Assembly (NCBI GenBank): GCA_910579295.1
Contig: CAJTTC010000001.1
Span: 244,185-308,184, forward strand
Direction of reading: 5' to 3'
DNA length: 64,000 bases
DNA from: an uncultured Christensenella sp.
GTDB lineage: Bacteria > Bacillota_A > Clostridia > Christensenellales > Borkfalkiaceae
Position numbers and translations under genes: made by a program. This document shows, in pieces, positions 1 through 7,543 of this stretch (position 1 is the first letter of the stretch; every line of letters begins with the position of its first letter). The notes below the pieces were generated by a model. The model saw nothing but the letters and a program-made list of their open reading frames with translations, had not been told where the DNA came from and ran no database searches.

Positions 1-1
1 T

Positions 2-400
2 AGCGGGCTTATCCCAACGGGAGAAAAAAAGTCGGTTAAAGAAAAGCCTTTCGACTTCACGCAATTGAAGAAAATAAGCGAAGAAATCGGCGCGGAGGAA
101 TTGCAAGCAACTCTCGGTTATGACCATAACTTTATACTAAACGGCGAATGCGCCGCGCACGTCCAAAGCGAATTAACTGGTATAAGAATGGATGTGTACA
201 CCGATATGCCCTGTTTGCAATTTTATAGCGGAGGACAGTTAAATAACGTTAAAGGCAAAAGCGGCGTTTACAACAAGCACGCAGGTTTCTGCCTTGAACC
301 GCAATTTTGTCCCAACGCGATAAATATGCAGAGCTTCGAAAATCCGATATTAAAGCAAGGTGAAATCAAAAAGCATTATATAAAATTTATCTTTATTTGA
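2..400 (+). CDS. galM: Aldose 1-epimerase (galactose mutarotase), 3' part only
   Basis: The reading frame is open from the first bases of the window, so the 5' part lies outside it. The visible 132 codons match the C-terminal half of GalM: an LIPTGE stretch and PFDF at the start, then YDHNF, TDMPCLQFYSGG and a CLEPQFCPNA motif holding the family's conserved glutamate. GalM interconverts alpha and beta anomers of aldoses in the cytoplasm. An internal TTG at 65 is only an apparent start. A strong terminator follows 150 bp downstream. Family assignment is firm; sugar specificity cannot be told from this fragment. Confidence 0.9.
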   Translation, partial: SGLIPTGEKKSVKEKPFDFTQLKKISEEIGAEELQATLGYDHNFILNGECAAHVQSELTGIRMDVYTDMPCLQFYSGGQLNNVKGKSGVYNKHAGFCLEPQFCPNAINMQSFENPILKQGEIKKHYIKFIFI

Positions 401-552
401 TAAACCTTGATGACCATAATCTTTCCGTTACCGAATAATTCCCCACGCTAAAATCAGTTCAACATTTGCAAGCTTTGGATAAATTCATAATAGAGTAAAT
501 TAAATTTTACCATTTCCATAAATTGAATTAATTTGAATAATTAATATTGCTG

Positions 553-585
553 AATGACGAGCAAAAATTGCTCGTCATTTTTTTG
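553..585 (+). terminator. Rho-independent terminator after galM
   Basis: A perfect 12-bp stem (aatgacgagcaa / ttgctcgtcatt) with an AAA loop is followed by a run of T. It closes the galM transcript and marks the last host-like feature before the integrated island. Confidence 0.85.
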
Positions 586-627
586 TGCTGTTTTTTAAAT
601 TAGACCGTCAAGTATCCCCTTATTTTT

Positions 628-891
628 CTCTAATAAGTGTAGAGGTAAATTTTTTAAAACTATTTTCGGAAAAACACCCTAACAAACGCCTAAAAATTCT
701 CTAATAAGTGAGAGGTACTTTTTGTGCGCAAAAAATAATTAAAAAAATTTTCCTAAAAGTGGGCAAGGAACAGGCTGATTTTCTCTAATAAGTGAGGATA
801 TATTTTGTGCGCTCCTTGCCGACCTAAAAATAAATTTCAAAAACTTTTCTCAAAGGTGGGTGCAGATATAGCGAATTTTCTCTAATAAGTG
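628..891 (+). repeat. Four direct repeats CTCTAATAAGTG, likely integrase arm-type sites
   Basis: Identical 12-mers lie at 628-639, 699-710, 783-794 and 880-891, all in the same orientation and usually preceded by TTT. Start-to-start spacings are 71, 84 and 97 bp, rising by 13 each time. Looser elements such as CCTAAAAGTGGGCAAGG (near 752) and CCTAAAAGGTGAGCAGG (near 1029) lie between or after them. The array sits just upstream of xis-int. The integrase begins with an AP2-like arm-binding domain, so the repeats are probably its arm-type sites near an element end. That role is inference. Confidence 0.65.
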
Positions 892-1050
892 AAGGGGAAT
901 TTTTTCTCGGCAAATCAAATGGCATACCCCAAAAACAACAGGTAAGTGTCAATTTATAGTGAAGGAATTTTGCAAAAAAGTACGTTACGGAGGTAAAGAT
1001 TCAAATGTAAGAAAATAGGCTAAAAATGCCCTAAAAGGTGAGCAGGATAA

Positions 1051-1131
1051 GGAGTAGGCTCAATCTGCCGTCAAAGTCGATTTTTCGCCTACTCCAACAA
1101 CGACGGAAGCGGGATACCCGCCTTCGTTTTT
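1051..1131 (+). other. Two hairpins upstream of the excisionase gene
   Basis: ggagtaggc (1051-1059) pairs perfectly with gcctactcc (1087-1095). A second hairpin pairs 1106-1113 with 1117-1125 (cccgccttc) and runs into a T-rich tail, so it resembles a terminator. They may limit transcription reading into xis-int. The rest of the 400-1165 gap holds the galM terminator and the repeat array; no further gene was seen there. Confidence 0.5.
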
Positions 1132-1164
1132 GAGTAGTAATTTTTAAGATTTTAGGAGGATTGA

Positions 1165-1380
1165 ATGGAAAACAACAAGGTATTATTCACGGTGGCAGAA
1201 GTTGGTAAAATGTTTGGTATAGGCAAACCGAAAGTTTACGAACTGATAAGAAACGGTTACTTGCCTGCGCTGAATCTCGGAGGTTTAAAAATTAAGAAAA
1301 GCACGATAGACGAGTTCTTGACGGCATATGAAAACTGCGATTTTTCCGATATGAAAAACATTGTGGAATTAGTTGCATAA
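1165..1380 (+). CDS. xis: Excisionase-family DNA-binding protein (MerR-like winged helix)
   Basis: A 71-residue protein with an N-terminal winged-helix/HTH_17 core: TVAEVGKMFGIGKPKVYELI is the helix-turn-helix, and GYLPALNLGGLKIKKS is the wing. Such proteins are the recombination directionality factors of Tn916-like and related elements, or excisionase-type regulators. A strong AGGAGGA (1154-1160) precedes ATG 1165. The integrase gene starts 12 bp after its stop, which supports a xis-int unit. Whether it still promotes excision is doubtful because the integrase is interrupted. Confidence 0.8.
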   Translation: MENNKVLFTVAEVGKMFGIGKPKVYELIRNGYLPALNLGGLKIKKSTIDEFLTAYENCDFSDMKNIVELVA

Positions 1381-1392
1381 CAAGGAGTAAGC

Positions 1393-2694
1393 ATGGCGGA
1401 AATTAAGATAAGAAGGCGGGAACAGACAAATGGTGGCGCTGTATACGAATACAGGTTTGAAATCGCAAGCGTAGACGGACAACGCAAGTGGATAACTAAA
1501 AGCGGTTTCAAAACCAAAGGCGAGGCACGAGAAGCGGGACGGGAAGCTCAAAACCAATATGAGAACTTCGGGCGTGTGGTAGAAAAGGATAAAATGTCAT
1601 ACGCAGACTTTCTCGATTATTGGATAGAGAATGACTGTAAAATCGATTTGAAGCCTAATACCGTAAGCGGTTACGTAAACACAATAAAAAATCAGATTAA
1701 ACCCAAGTTGGGTAAATACAAACTTAAATCTATAAGTCGGGAAATTCTGCAAGCATTTATCGTTGATTTGTACGACGAGGGATTTGCGTATAACTCTATC
1801 ACAAGCATTAAAGGAATCTTGACCAAGAGTTTGAATTACGCGGTCGATCATCATTATATTGCTTACTCTCCGGCTGTGCGTTTGAAGACGCCGAAGAACA
1901 GAATACCGAAAGTACCAACTCGCTCTGCCCCACACGTCTATATCAAAAAGGAAATAATGGAACAGATATTCGAGCGTTTCCCTGAGCGGCATCCGAGCCA
2001 TATTCCCTTAAAGCTCGGCTATGAGTGCGGGTTGAGGTTAGGCGAAGTTTTCGGCTTGTGTTGGGACGATATTGATTTGCAGAAGAAACTTATTTATGTC
2101 AATAGACAAGTGCAATGGATGCAGGATGAGAGCCGCGATACTTTGGATAAATTGCAGAAGAACGGTACGCGGGAAAGCAGGAATGGATATTAGTATTTTG
2201 CAGAGCCGAAGTATAAGTCCTATCGCGTAATCGAGATAAGCGACGAACTGAACAATTTACTTATACGGGAAAGAACAAGACAGTTACGCGCAAAAGATTA
2301 TTACGGCAATTTCTACACCAACTATTTCACTGATAGTCCGTTAATTCTTGAAGGCAAACAACCGCAATACTCTGTTGGAATAACCAAGATTGGGAACAAT
2401 GAAGAATACTTCCCAATATACTTTGTCTGTATAAGGGAAAACGGAACATTTATCAGTCCGAGAACAATGCAACACGTAACACGAAGTATCAAAAAAGATA
2501 TTTTTAAGGATTTCGATTTTCATTCCTTACGACACACCCATGCGAGTATGCTTGCCGAAATCGGCATAGACCAAAAATACATACAAACACGCTTGGGACA
2601 TACAGACGTAAAACTCACTATCGACGTTTACGAGCACACAACGGATACGATGCGGGAACGTGGCAGAAAAGCGATAAACGATTTGTATATGTAG
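1393..2694 (+). pseudogene. int: Tyrosine recombinase (integrase) interrupted by an in-frame amber codon
   Basis: One frame runs from ATG 1393 to TAG 2692 with a single internal stop, TAG at 2191-2193 (codon 267 of 433). Both halves are integrase. An N-terminal AP2-like arm-binding domain covers about residues 1-60, then the SAM-like core-binding domain. The catalytic residues are R215 in CGLRLGE, a probable Lys in PKYKS just after the stop, H377xxR380 in HSLRH, H403 in LGH and Tyr413 in IDVYEH. All catalytic residues are present, so only the amber codon disables it. The codon lies in the sequence GY-stop-YFAEPK, where related enzymes often have W or Y, so TGG to TAG is a likely change. ATG 2460s could restart the C-terminal piece, but that piece lacks Arg I. 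An efficient readthrough or a sequencing error cannot be excluded. Confidence 0.85.
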
Positions 2695-2768
2695 AAAAAA
2701 CTTTCCCAAATACTTTTAGAAAAGGTTTTGGACTTGTTAAATAGGACGGTCTTACGGTTGAATTAACC

Positions 2769-2797
2769 TTGACTATTGGTTGAAAAATGAGTATAAT
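2769..2797 (+). promoter_or_regulatory. Promoter of the fic gene
   Basis: TTGACT (2769-2774), a 17-bp spacer and TATAAT (2792-2797) form a near-consensus housekeeping promoter. The start codon follows at 2820. It makes fic transcription independent of the upstream integrase. Confidence 0.8.
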
Positions 2798-2819
2798 ATA
2801 AGGCAATGGAGAGCGGGCT

Positions 2820-3683
2820 ATGTCTAAAAAAATGGAAGAACAGCAAAAGTATATAGACATCATTGGCGAGATAGACAACAGCTATGCGCTTATGAAACAA
2901 GTTCGTCCGCTTTCGGCAGGCGAACTCAAATATTTCAATAACGAGTTCTCTATCAGCGCAAGCCATAACTCTAATGCCATTGAGGGTAATACCTTTACTT
3001 TCGATGAGACAAAGTTGCTTATAGAAAAAGGAATAGTTACAGGCGCACACTCTTTAAGAGAGAGCGAAGATATAGTCGGCTATAAACAGGCGTTCGATTT
3101 TCTCTATGAATCGGTTAAGGAAAAGAAGCCTATAACCGAGGAATTTATAAAGCAAGTTCACGGCTTTGTATTGCGTGGCGACGAAGAATCGGGTAAATAC
3201 AGGACGATACAGAACTATGTCGGCAATATGACGAGAATCGTATATACGCCTTGCCCACCTTCGCAAGTTCCCGAAAAGATGAAAGCGTATGTAGCGGAAG
3301 TGCAAACCGATTGCAAGCACAACGCCGAGCTTGCAGAGCAAGGGCAGTTTAATTGGGTTGAGCTGTTCCATAACCTTGCCAAGCATCATATCGAGTTTGA
3401 GAACATGCACCCGTTTGTTGACGGTAACGGCAGAACGGGAAGGTTGCTTTTAATCTATGAAATGATTTCGTTAGGGCTGTTGCCTGTCGATGTGCGTTAT
3501 GAAGAACACGACAGATATTATGCGGCAATAAGTTCTTACCGCGATAAGGAAAAATACAGTACGCGCATTGAGAGCAAGACGGAAGGTATGGCAAAGTTGC
3601 TCGCCGAGAGCGAGCTTGCAAGTATGAAAATATGGCTTTCCATATATTCGGGCGGCAACGGCTCAAATAACGAGACGAAATAA
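2820..3683 (+). CDS. Fic-domain protein with N-terminal autoinhibitory motif
   Basis: The 287-residue protein carries the Fic signature HPFVDGNGRTGR at residues 197-208 (catalytic His197). This motif transfers AMP or another phosphate-containing group from a nucleotide onto a target hydroxyl. An N-terminal motif S51-NAI-E55-G56 fits the [S/T]xxxE[G/N] inhibitory helix of class II Fic proteins, in which Glu55 blocks productive ATP binding. No separate antitoxin gene is visible. It has its own promoter and is the only clear cargo of the island. AMPylation is typical of the family, but the target is unknown; a toxin-like, defence or regulatory role is possible. Confidence 0.88.
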   Translation: MSKKMEEQQKYIDIIGEIDNSYALMKQVRPLSAGELKYFNNEFSISASHNSNAIEGNTFTFDETKLLIEKGIVTGAHSLRESEDIVGYKQAFDFLYESVKEKKPITEEFIKQVHGFVLRGDEESGKYRTIQNYVGNMTRIVYTPCPPSQVPEKMKAYVAEVQTDCKHNAELAEQGQFNWVELFHNLAKHHIEFENMHPFVDGNGRTGRLLLIYEMISLGLLPVDVRYEEHDRYYAAISSYRDKEKYSTRIESKTEGMAKLLAESELASMKIWLSIYSGGNGSNNETK

Positions 3684-3700
3684 CTGAAAATCAATAAAAG

Positions 3701-3807
3701 ATGTGGACGAGAATATATTTTTCGTCCACATTTCAGGTATTAGGGCGCAATTTCCGTCCTCATATGCTCGTCCACAATTTTTGCGAACGTGGACGAAATG
3801 TGGACGA
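3701..3807. repeat. Cluster of five GTGGACGA / TCGTCCAC elements
   Basis: The 8-mer occurs at 3703-3710 (+), 3722-3729 (-), 3768-3775 (-), 3789-3796 (+) and 3800-3807 (+). The first two form a hairpin (atgtggacga / tcgtccacat). The 10-mer ATGTGGACGA recurs at 3798-3807. They lie between fic and the minus-strand operon, close to the probable right edge of the island. Short ORFs here are not convincing. Function is unknown; operator, attachment core or replication sites are options. Confidence 0.65.
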
Positions 3808-3843
3808 GAGAGCGAAAACAACCCTATGGTTACAAAAACACAA

Positions 3844-3882
3844 AAAAAGAGTTCCCATATCTTGTATGATAACTCTTTTTTT
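3844..3882. terminator. Bidirectional terminator between fic and the GGGtGRT gene
   Basis: A stem of about 10 bp, aaaaagagtt / aactcttttt, with a 17-nt loop carries poly-T on both strands. It could end the fic transcript (+) and the GGGtGRT operon (-), whose stop codon is at 3901. Confidence 0.6.
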
Positions 3883-3900
3883 ATACTATATTTTGTAAAA

Positions 3901-4902
3901 TTACTTCGTCATTGCTTCCTGAACGGCAACTGCAACCGCGACCGTTGCGCCGACCATAGGGTTGTTACCCATGCCGATTAAGCCCATCATTTCAACGTGA
4001 GCGGGAACGGAGGACGAGCCTGCGAACTGCGCGTCGGAATGCATTCTGCCCATTGTATCCGTCATACCGTAGGAAGAAGGACCTGCCGCCATATTGTCGG
4101 GGTGAAGCGTTCTGCCCGTGCCGCCGCCCGACGCAACCGAGAAATACTTCTCGCCGTTTTCAACGCACCACTTTTTGTAAGTGCCTGCAACGGGGTGCTG
4201 GAAGCGGGTGGGGTTAGTGGAGTTGCCCGTAATCGAAACGGAAACGTGCTCCATCTTCATAATTGCAACGCCCTCGGGAACGTTGTCCGCGCCGTAGCAC
4301 TTAACCTTTGCGCGAGGACCGTCGCTGAATGCAACCTGATCGACTACCTTAACGGTTTCGGTGTAGGGGTCGAACTGAGTTTTAACGTAGGTAAATCCGT
4401 TTATTCTTGAAATGATATACGCCGCGTCCTTGCCCAATCCGTTAAGGATAACGCGCAGGGGCTTAACTCTTACTTTGTTTGCGTTTTCGGCGATCTTGAT
4501 TGCACCCTCTGCGGCGGCAAAGCTCTCGTGACCGGCAAGGAAGCAGAAGCAGTCGGTTTCCTCGGAGAGGAGCATCGCGCCGAGATTGCCGTGACCTAAG
4601 CCGACCTTTCTGTTTTCGGCAACCGAGCCGTTAATGCAGAAGCTCTGCAAACCTATGCCGATAGCGGCAGCGGCGTCGGCAGCTCTCTTGCAGCCTTTCT
4701 TAATGGCGATAGCCGCGCCTACCGTGTATGCCCAGACTGCGTTTTCAAAGCAGATAGGCTGAGTTCCGCGCACGATTTTATCGCAGTCAACGCCCTTTGC
4801 AAGGCATATGTCGCGGCATTCCTCAATAGATTTAATACCGTACTCTTTAAGCACGCCTAAAATTTTCTTTTCCCTTCTCTCATAGCCTTCAAAAAGTGCC
4901 AT
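3901..4902 (-). CDS. GGGtGRT protein (conserved, function unknown)
   Basis: A 333-residue protein named after its motif GGGTGRT (about residues 259-265), here followed by LHPDN. It has many cysteines in the first 120 residues (29, 33, 40, 51, 71, 89, 118, 120), a GHGNLGAM segment and a Gly/Ala-rich C-terminus. No signal peptide or membrane segment is obvious. From memory, the family is common in anaerobic Clostridia and is regularly paired with a NifU-like scaffold, as here: the scaffold gene ends 2 bp upstream and an AAGGAGG inside its end serves this start. A link to Fe-S or another cysteine-bound cofactor is inference from that pairing and the cysteines; the biochemical role is unknown. 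Confidence 0.85.
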   Translation of the reverse strand: MALFEGYERREKKILGVLKEYGIKSIEECRDICLAKGVDCDKIVRGTQPICFENAVWAYTVGAAIAIKKGCKRAADAAAAIGIGLQSFCINGSVAENRKVGLGHGNLGAMLLSEETDCFCFLAGHESFAAAEGAIKIAENANKVRVKPLRVILNGLGKDAAYIISRINGFTYVKTQFDPYTETVKVVDQVAFSDGPRAKVKCYGADNVPEGVAIMKMEHVSVSITGNSTNPTRFQHPVAGTYKKWCVENGEKYFSVASGGGTGRTLHPDNMAAGPSSYGMTDTMGRMHSDAQFAGSSSVPAHVEMMGLIGMGNNPMVGATVAVAVAVQEAMTK

Positions 4903-4904
4903 AA

Positions 4905-5630
4905 TCAGTCAACCTCCTTGTCGCTTCTCGGGTCGATATGCTTAACCGCACCCTGCTCTTTTGAGTATCTGCCGTAAGTTCCAATGGACTTTTCGTACGC
5001 TTCGTTGGGGGTAAGACCCTTCTTGATGAAGTCGGTCATCTTGCCGAGAGAAACGAACTTATATCCGCAAACCTCGTTGTTCTTGTCGAGCGCGAGGGAG
5101 AGAACGTAGCCCTCAGCCATTTCGAGATATCTAACGCCCTTTGCCGCCGTGCCGTACATCGTGCCGACCTGAGAGCGCAAGCCCTTGCCCAAATCTTCAA
5201 GTCCCGCGCCTACGGGAAGTCCGTCGTCGGAGAAAGCCGACTGCGTTCTGCCGTAAACGATCTGTAAGAACAGCTCTCTCATAGCGGTGTTGATAGCGTC
5301 GCATACGAGGTCGGTATTCAGCGCTTCCAAAATGGTCTTGTGGGGAAGAATTTCCGCCGCCATAGCCGCGGAGTGAGTCATACCCGAGCAGCCTATGGTT
5401 TCGACCAGAGCCTCCTGAATTATGCCGTCCTTAACGTTGAGCGTAAGCTTGCAAGCGCCCTGTTGGGGAGCGCACCAGCCGATACCGTGCGTAAGACCTT
5501 TGATGTCCTTGATTTCCTTTGCCTGAATCCACTGCCCTTCCTCGGGAATGGGAGCGGGTCCGTGTTCAAACCTGCCGGAAACACCCTTTGCAACACAAAT
5601 CATGTTTTCGACGTCTTTTGAATACTGCAT
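4905..5630 (-). CDS. NifU/IscU-like iron-sulfur cluster assembly scaffold homologue
   Basis: A 241-residue protein with three cysteines in the IscU/NifU N-domain arrangement: GACKL, GCSGMTHS and LVCDAI. IscU-type proteins hold a nascent Fe-S cluster on these cysteines. The C-terminal 100 residues are an extension not found in plain SufU/IscU. The start at 5630 (MQYSKD) is chosen over an upstream start at 5702 because TTGGAGGAC lies at the right distance and the promoter overlaps the longer version. No cysteine desulfurase or SUF genes are nearby, so this is probably a dedicated partner of the GGGtGRT protein rather than the general scaffold. Confidence 0.82.
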   Translation of the reverse strand: MQYSKDVENMICVAKGVSGRFEHGPAPIPEEGQWIQAKEIKDIKGLTHGIGWCAPQQGACKLTLNVKDGIIQEALVETIGCSGMTHSAAMAAEILPHKTILEALNTDLVCDAINTAMRELFLQIVYGRTQSAFSDDGLPVGAGLEDLGKGLRSQVGTMYGTAAKGVRYLEMAEGYVLSLALDKNNEVCGYKFVSLGKMTDFIKKGLTPNEAYEKSIGTYGRYSKEQGAVKHIDPRSDKEVD

Positions 5631-5692
5631 TACCTGTCCTCCAATAATTATTTCGTACGCATAAAAAACTATGCGCTTCCGTTCACCCGTTA

Positions 5693-5721
5693 AGTATACC
5701 ACGGGTTGAAGAAATTTTCAA
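5693..5721 (-). promoter_or_regulatory. Promoter of the scaffold-GGGtGRT operon
   Basis: On the minus strand TTGAAA (5721-5716), a 17-bp spacer and TATACT (5698-5693) lie about 63 bp upstream of the start at 5630. Confidence 0.7.
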
Positions 5722-5774
5722 CAAGATATGGCACAATTTTTAGCCGTAAAACACAAAAATTTAAAACGAGTGAT

Positions 5775-5812
5775 TGTAAAACGGTTTACACCGCGCCAAA
5801 AAGTATTATAAT
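5775..5812 (+). promoter_or_regulatory. mcsA-mcsB-clpC promoter with overlapping TGTAAA-N4-TTTACA palindrome
   Basis: TTTACA (5785-5790), a 16-bp spacer and TATAAT (5807-5812) form the promoter. The -35 box is the right arm of the inverted repeat TGTAAA-ACGG-TTTACA (5775-5790). No CtsR heptad repeat or CIRCE element was found. The palindrome is therefore a candidate operator for this stress operon. Confidence 0.65.
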
Positions 5813-5882
5813 ATAAATGGGGGAAGTGCGGATTTAAATAATACCGTCCGCATTCTTGAACGAGTTTTTCCGGATTATTAAA

Positions 5883-6494
5883 ATGTTGTGTCAGAATTGT
5901 AGAAAGAGAGAAGCGACGGTAAACCATATCGAAGCGATAAACGGCAAGGCGTGCGCGTTGCATCTTTGCGAAATGTGCGCCAACGAGATGTTCGGCAACT
6001 TCGAGCAGGAAGTGCAGAACGCCGTGTTGAGCGGGCTTTTCGGCGACGGTAAGCGCGAGGAAAAAATTTGCCCCGCGTGCGGTCTGTCCTTTTCGGAGTA
6101 TGAAAATAGCGGGCTTTTGGGCTGTCCGAGCTGTTACGACGTGTTTAAAGAGGAGCTTTTGCCGTACATACAGAGCATACAGGGCGAAACGGTGCACGTC
6201 GGAAAGGGCGGCGGCGTTTACACTTCCGAGCACGATTTACGGATAGAATTGAAATCTTTACAGGAAGCTATGGAGAGCGCAATGCTCCGCGGCGACTATG
6301 CGGAGGCGGACAGAATTAACGAGCAGATGAACGCCGTGAGGGAGCGCGACTTGACGGCTAAGCTTAACGCTCTCGAAAAGGCGTTGGCTGAGGCAAAGAT
6401 TAAAGGCGATTATGCCGAAGTGGGCAGACTGAACGGACAGATTAAAGAAATAAAGGCGGCAAAGGAGCGCAAAAGCAGGGGGTGGCAATGGTAG
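5883..6494 (+). CDS. mcsA: McsA, zinc-finger activator of the protein-arginine kinase
   Basis: A 203-residue protein with four CxxC pairs (C3/C6, C29/C32, C63/C66, C81/C84) that bind zinc, followed by UVR-type coiled-coil motifs. McsA binds McsB and stimulates arginine phosphorylation, which marks damaged proteins for ClpCP. Two UVR-like segments are visible, about residues 119-153 and 160-195, each with a GDYAE core; characterized McsA proteins have one. ATG 5883 gives the normal CQNC start; an upstream TTG at 5856 is less likely. The gene overlaps mcsB by 7 bp. No ctsR precedes it, unlike in Bacillus. Confidence 0.9.
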   Translation: MLCQNCRKREATVNHIEAINGKACALHLCEMCANEMFGNFEQEVQNAVLSGLFGDGKREEKICPACGLSFSEYENSGLLGCPSCYDVFKEELLPYIQSIQGETVHVGKGGGVYTSEHDLRIELKSLQEAMESAMLRGDYAEADRINEQMNAVRERDLTAKLNALEKALAEAKIKGDYAEVGRLNGQIKEIKAAKERKSRGWQW

Positions 6495-7507
6495 ACTATA
6501 CTCTCGGCACGGTCATTTCGTCGAGAATACGCCTTGCCCGCAACGTAAACGGATATCCCTTCCCCGCGCGTCTTAAAAGCGACGGGCAGGCGAAAGCCAT
6601 AATTCGCTCTGTTTCGTCGGCGGTCAACAAGGTGGACGAATTCCGTCTGTATTATATGGACGCCATATCGGAGGACGAGGCTTTAAATCTCGTCGAAAAC
6701 AGACTGATAAGCCCTGCGCTCATCAATCACCCGTCGCGTTCGGCGGCTCTCATTAACGAAAAGGGCGATATCTCGATTATGATAAACGAGGAGGATCACC
6801 TCCGCGAACAGTGTATATCGGGCGGGCTTTCACTGCGCCCCGCCTATGCGCGTATGTCGGCTAAGGATTCGCTCATCGCGCGCGCTCTGCCGTTTGCGTA
6901 CGACGAACAGTTGGGTTATCTCACGGCGTGTCCGACGAACCTCGGCACGGGGTTAAGGGCTTCGGTTATGATGTTTTTGCCCGCGTTACAGCTCGGCGGA
7001 CTGTTACAGCAAAAGCTGATGGATACAATCGACGAGCTGGGGCTGACGGTACGCGGCGCGTACGGCGAGGGCAGTAAAGCAAAGGGCTACACGTTTCAGA
7101 TAAGCAACGAAGTGACGCTCGGACTGACCGAAGAATTTATCATTTCTCAGGTTGAAAAAGCGGTAGGAATGATAGTCGAGGCGGAGGCGAGCGAAAGACA
7201 CCGGCTGAGATTTTGCGCGGACGCGGCGGAGATAAAGGACAGATGTCTGCGCGCCTACGGAGTCGTTACAAACTGCGCGCTTATGACTCATGAGGAGCTT
7301 GACGAGCTCTGCGCCGATATAAAGCTTGCGGCGTGTCTCGGCTATCTGAAAGTCAACGACATATCGGCTATCGACGAGCTGACTCTCAAAATGAAGCCGT
7401 CAAACATAAATATTATGGCGGGTAAAAATCTGTCCCGCAGAGAACGCGAGGAGTATTGCGCGCAGTACGCCTCGAACCGCATAAAGAGTTTGGTACACAG
7501 GGCGTAA
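6488..7507 (+). CDS. mcsB: Protein-arginine kinase McsB
   Basis: A 339-residue member of the phosphagen-kinase-like family that phosphorylates arginines on substrate proteins. Family motifs are SSRIRLARN near the N-terminus, NEEDHLREQ, LRASVMMFLPAL and RGAYGEGSKAKG before QISNEVTLG. ATG 6488 is preferred because AGGGGG (6477-6482) is 5 nt upstream; GTG 6482 is an alternative with two more residues. It overlaps mcsA and is followed 36 bp later by clpC, giving the whole phosphoarginine tagging and degradation module. Confidence 0.93.
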   Translation: MVDYTLGTVISSRIRLARNVNGYPFPARLKSDGQAKAIIRSVSSAVNKVDEFRLYYMDAISEDEALNLVENRLISPALINHPSRSAALINEKGDISIMINEEDHLREQCISGGLSLRPAYARMSAKDSLIARALPFAYDEQLGYLTACPTNLGTGLRASVMMFLPALQLGGLLQQKLMDTIDELGLTVRGAYGEGSKAKGYTFQISNEVTLGLTEEFIISQVEKAVGMIVEAEASERHRLRFCADAAEIKDRCLRAYGVVTNCALMTHEELDELCADIKLAACLGYLKVNDISAIDELTLKMKPSNINIMAGKNLSRREREEYCAQYASNRIKSLVHRA

Positions 7508-7543
7508 TTTAAAAGCGCGGCATACAACAGACAGGAGGTCAAT

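Noticed and set aside
628..891. CRISPR array
   Set aside because: Repeats are only 12 bp, not palindromic, spacers are unequal (71-97 bp start to start), and no cas genes are present.
2191..2193. Pyrrolysine or recoded TAG genome
   Set aside because: TAG terminates other genes here (int end at 2692, mcsA at 6492, rsmD at 18358), and the site fits a simple TGG-to-TAG change.
602..2752. Element ends marked by the 8-bp inverted match AGACCGTC (602-609) / GACGGTCT (2745-2752)
   Set aside because: Eight base pairs is within chance expectation for this span and would leave fic outside; no target duplication supports it.
3701..3981. Short plus-strand ORFs after fic
   Set aside because: They are built from the repeat cluster and terminator, run into the antisense of the GGGtGRT gene, and have no SD or recognisable protein.
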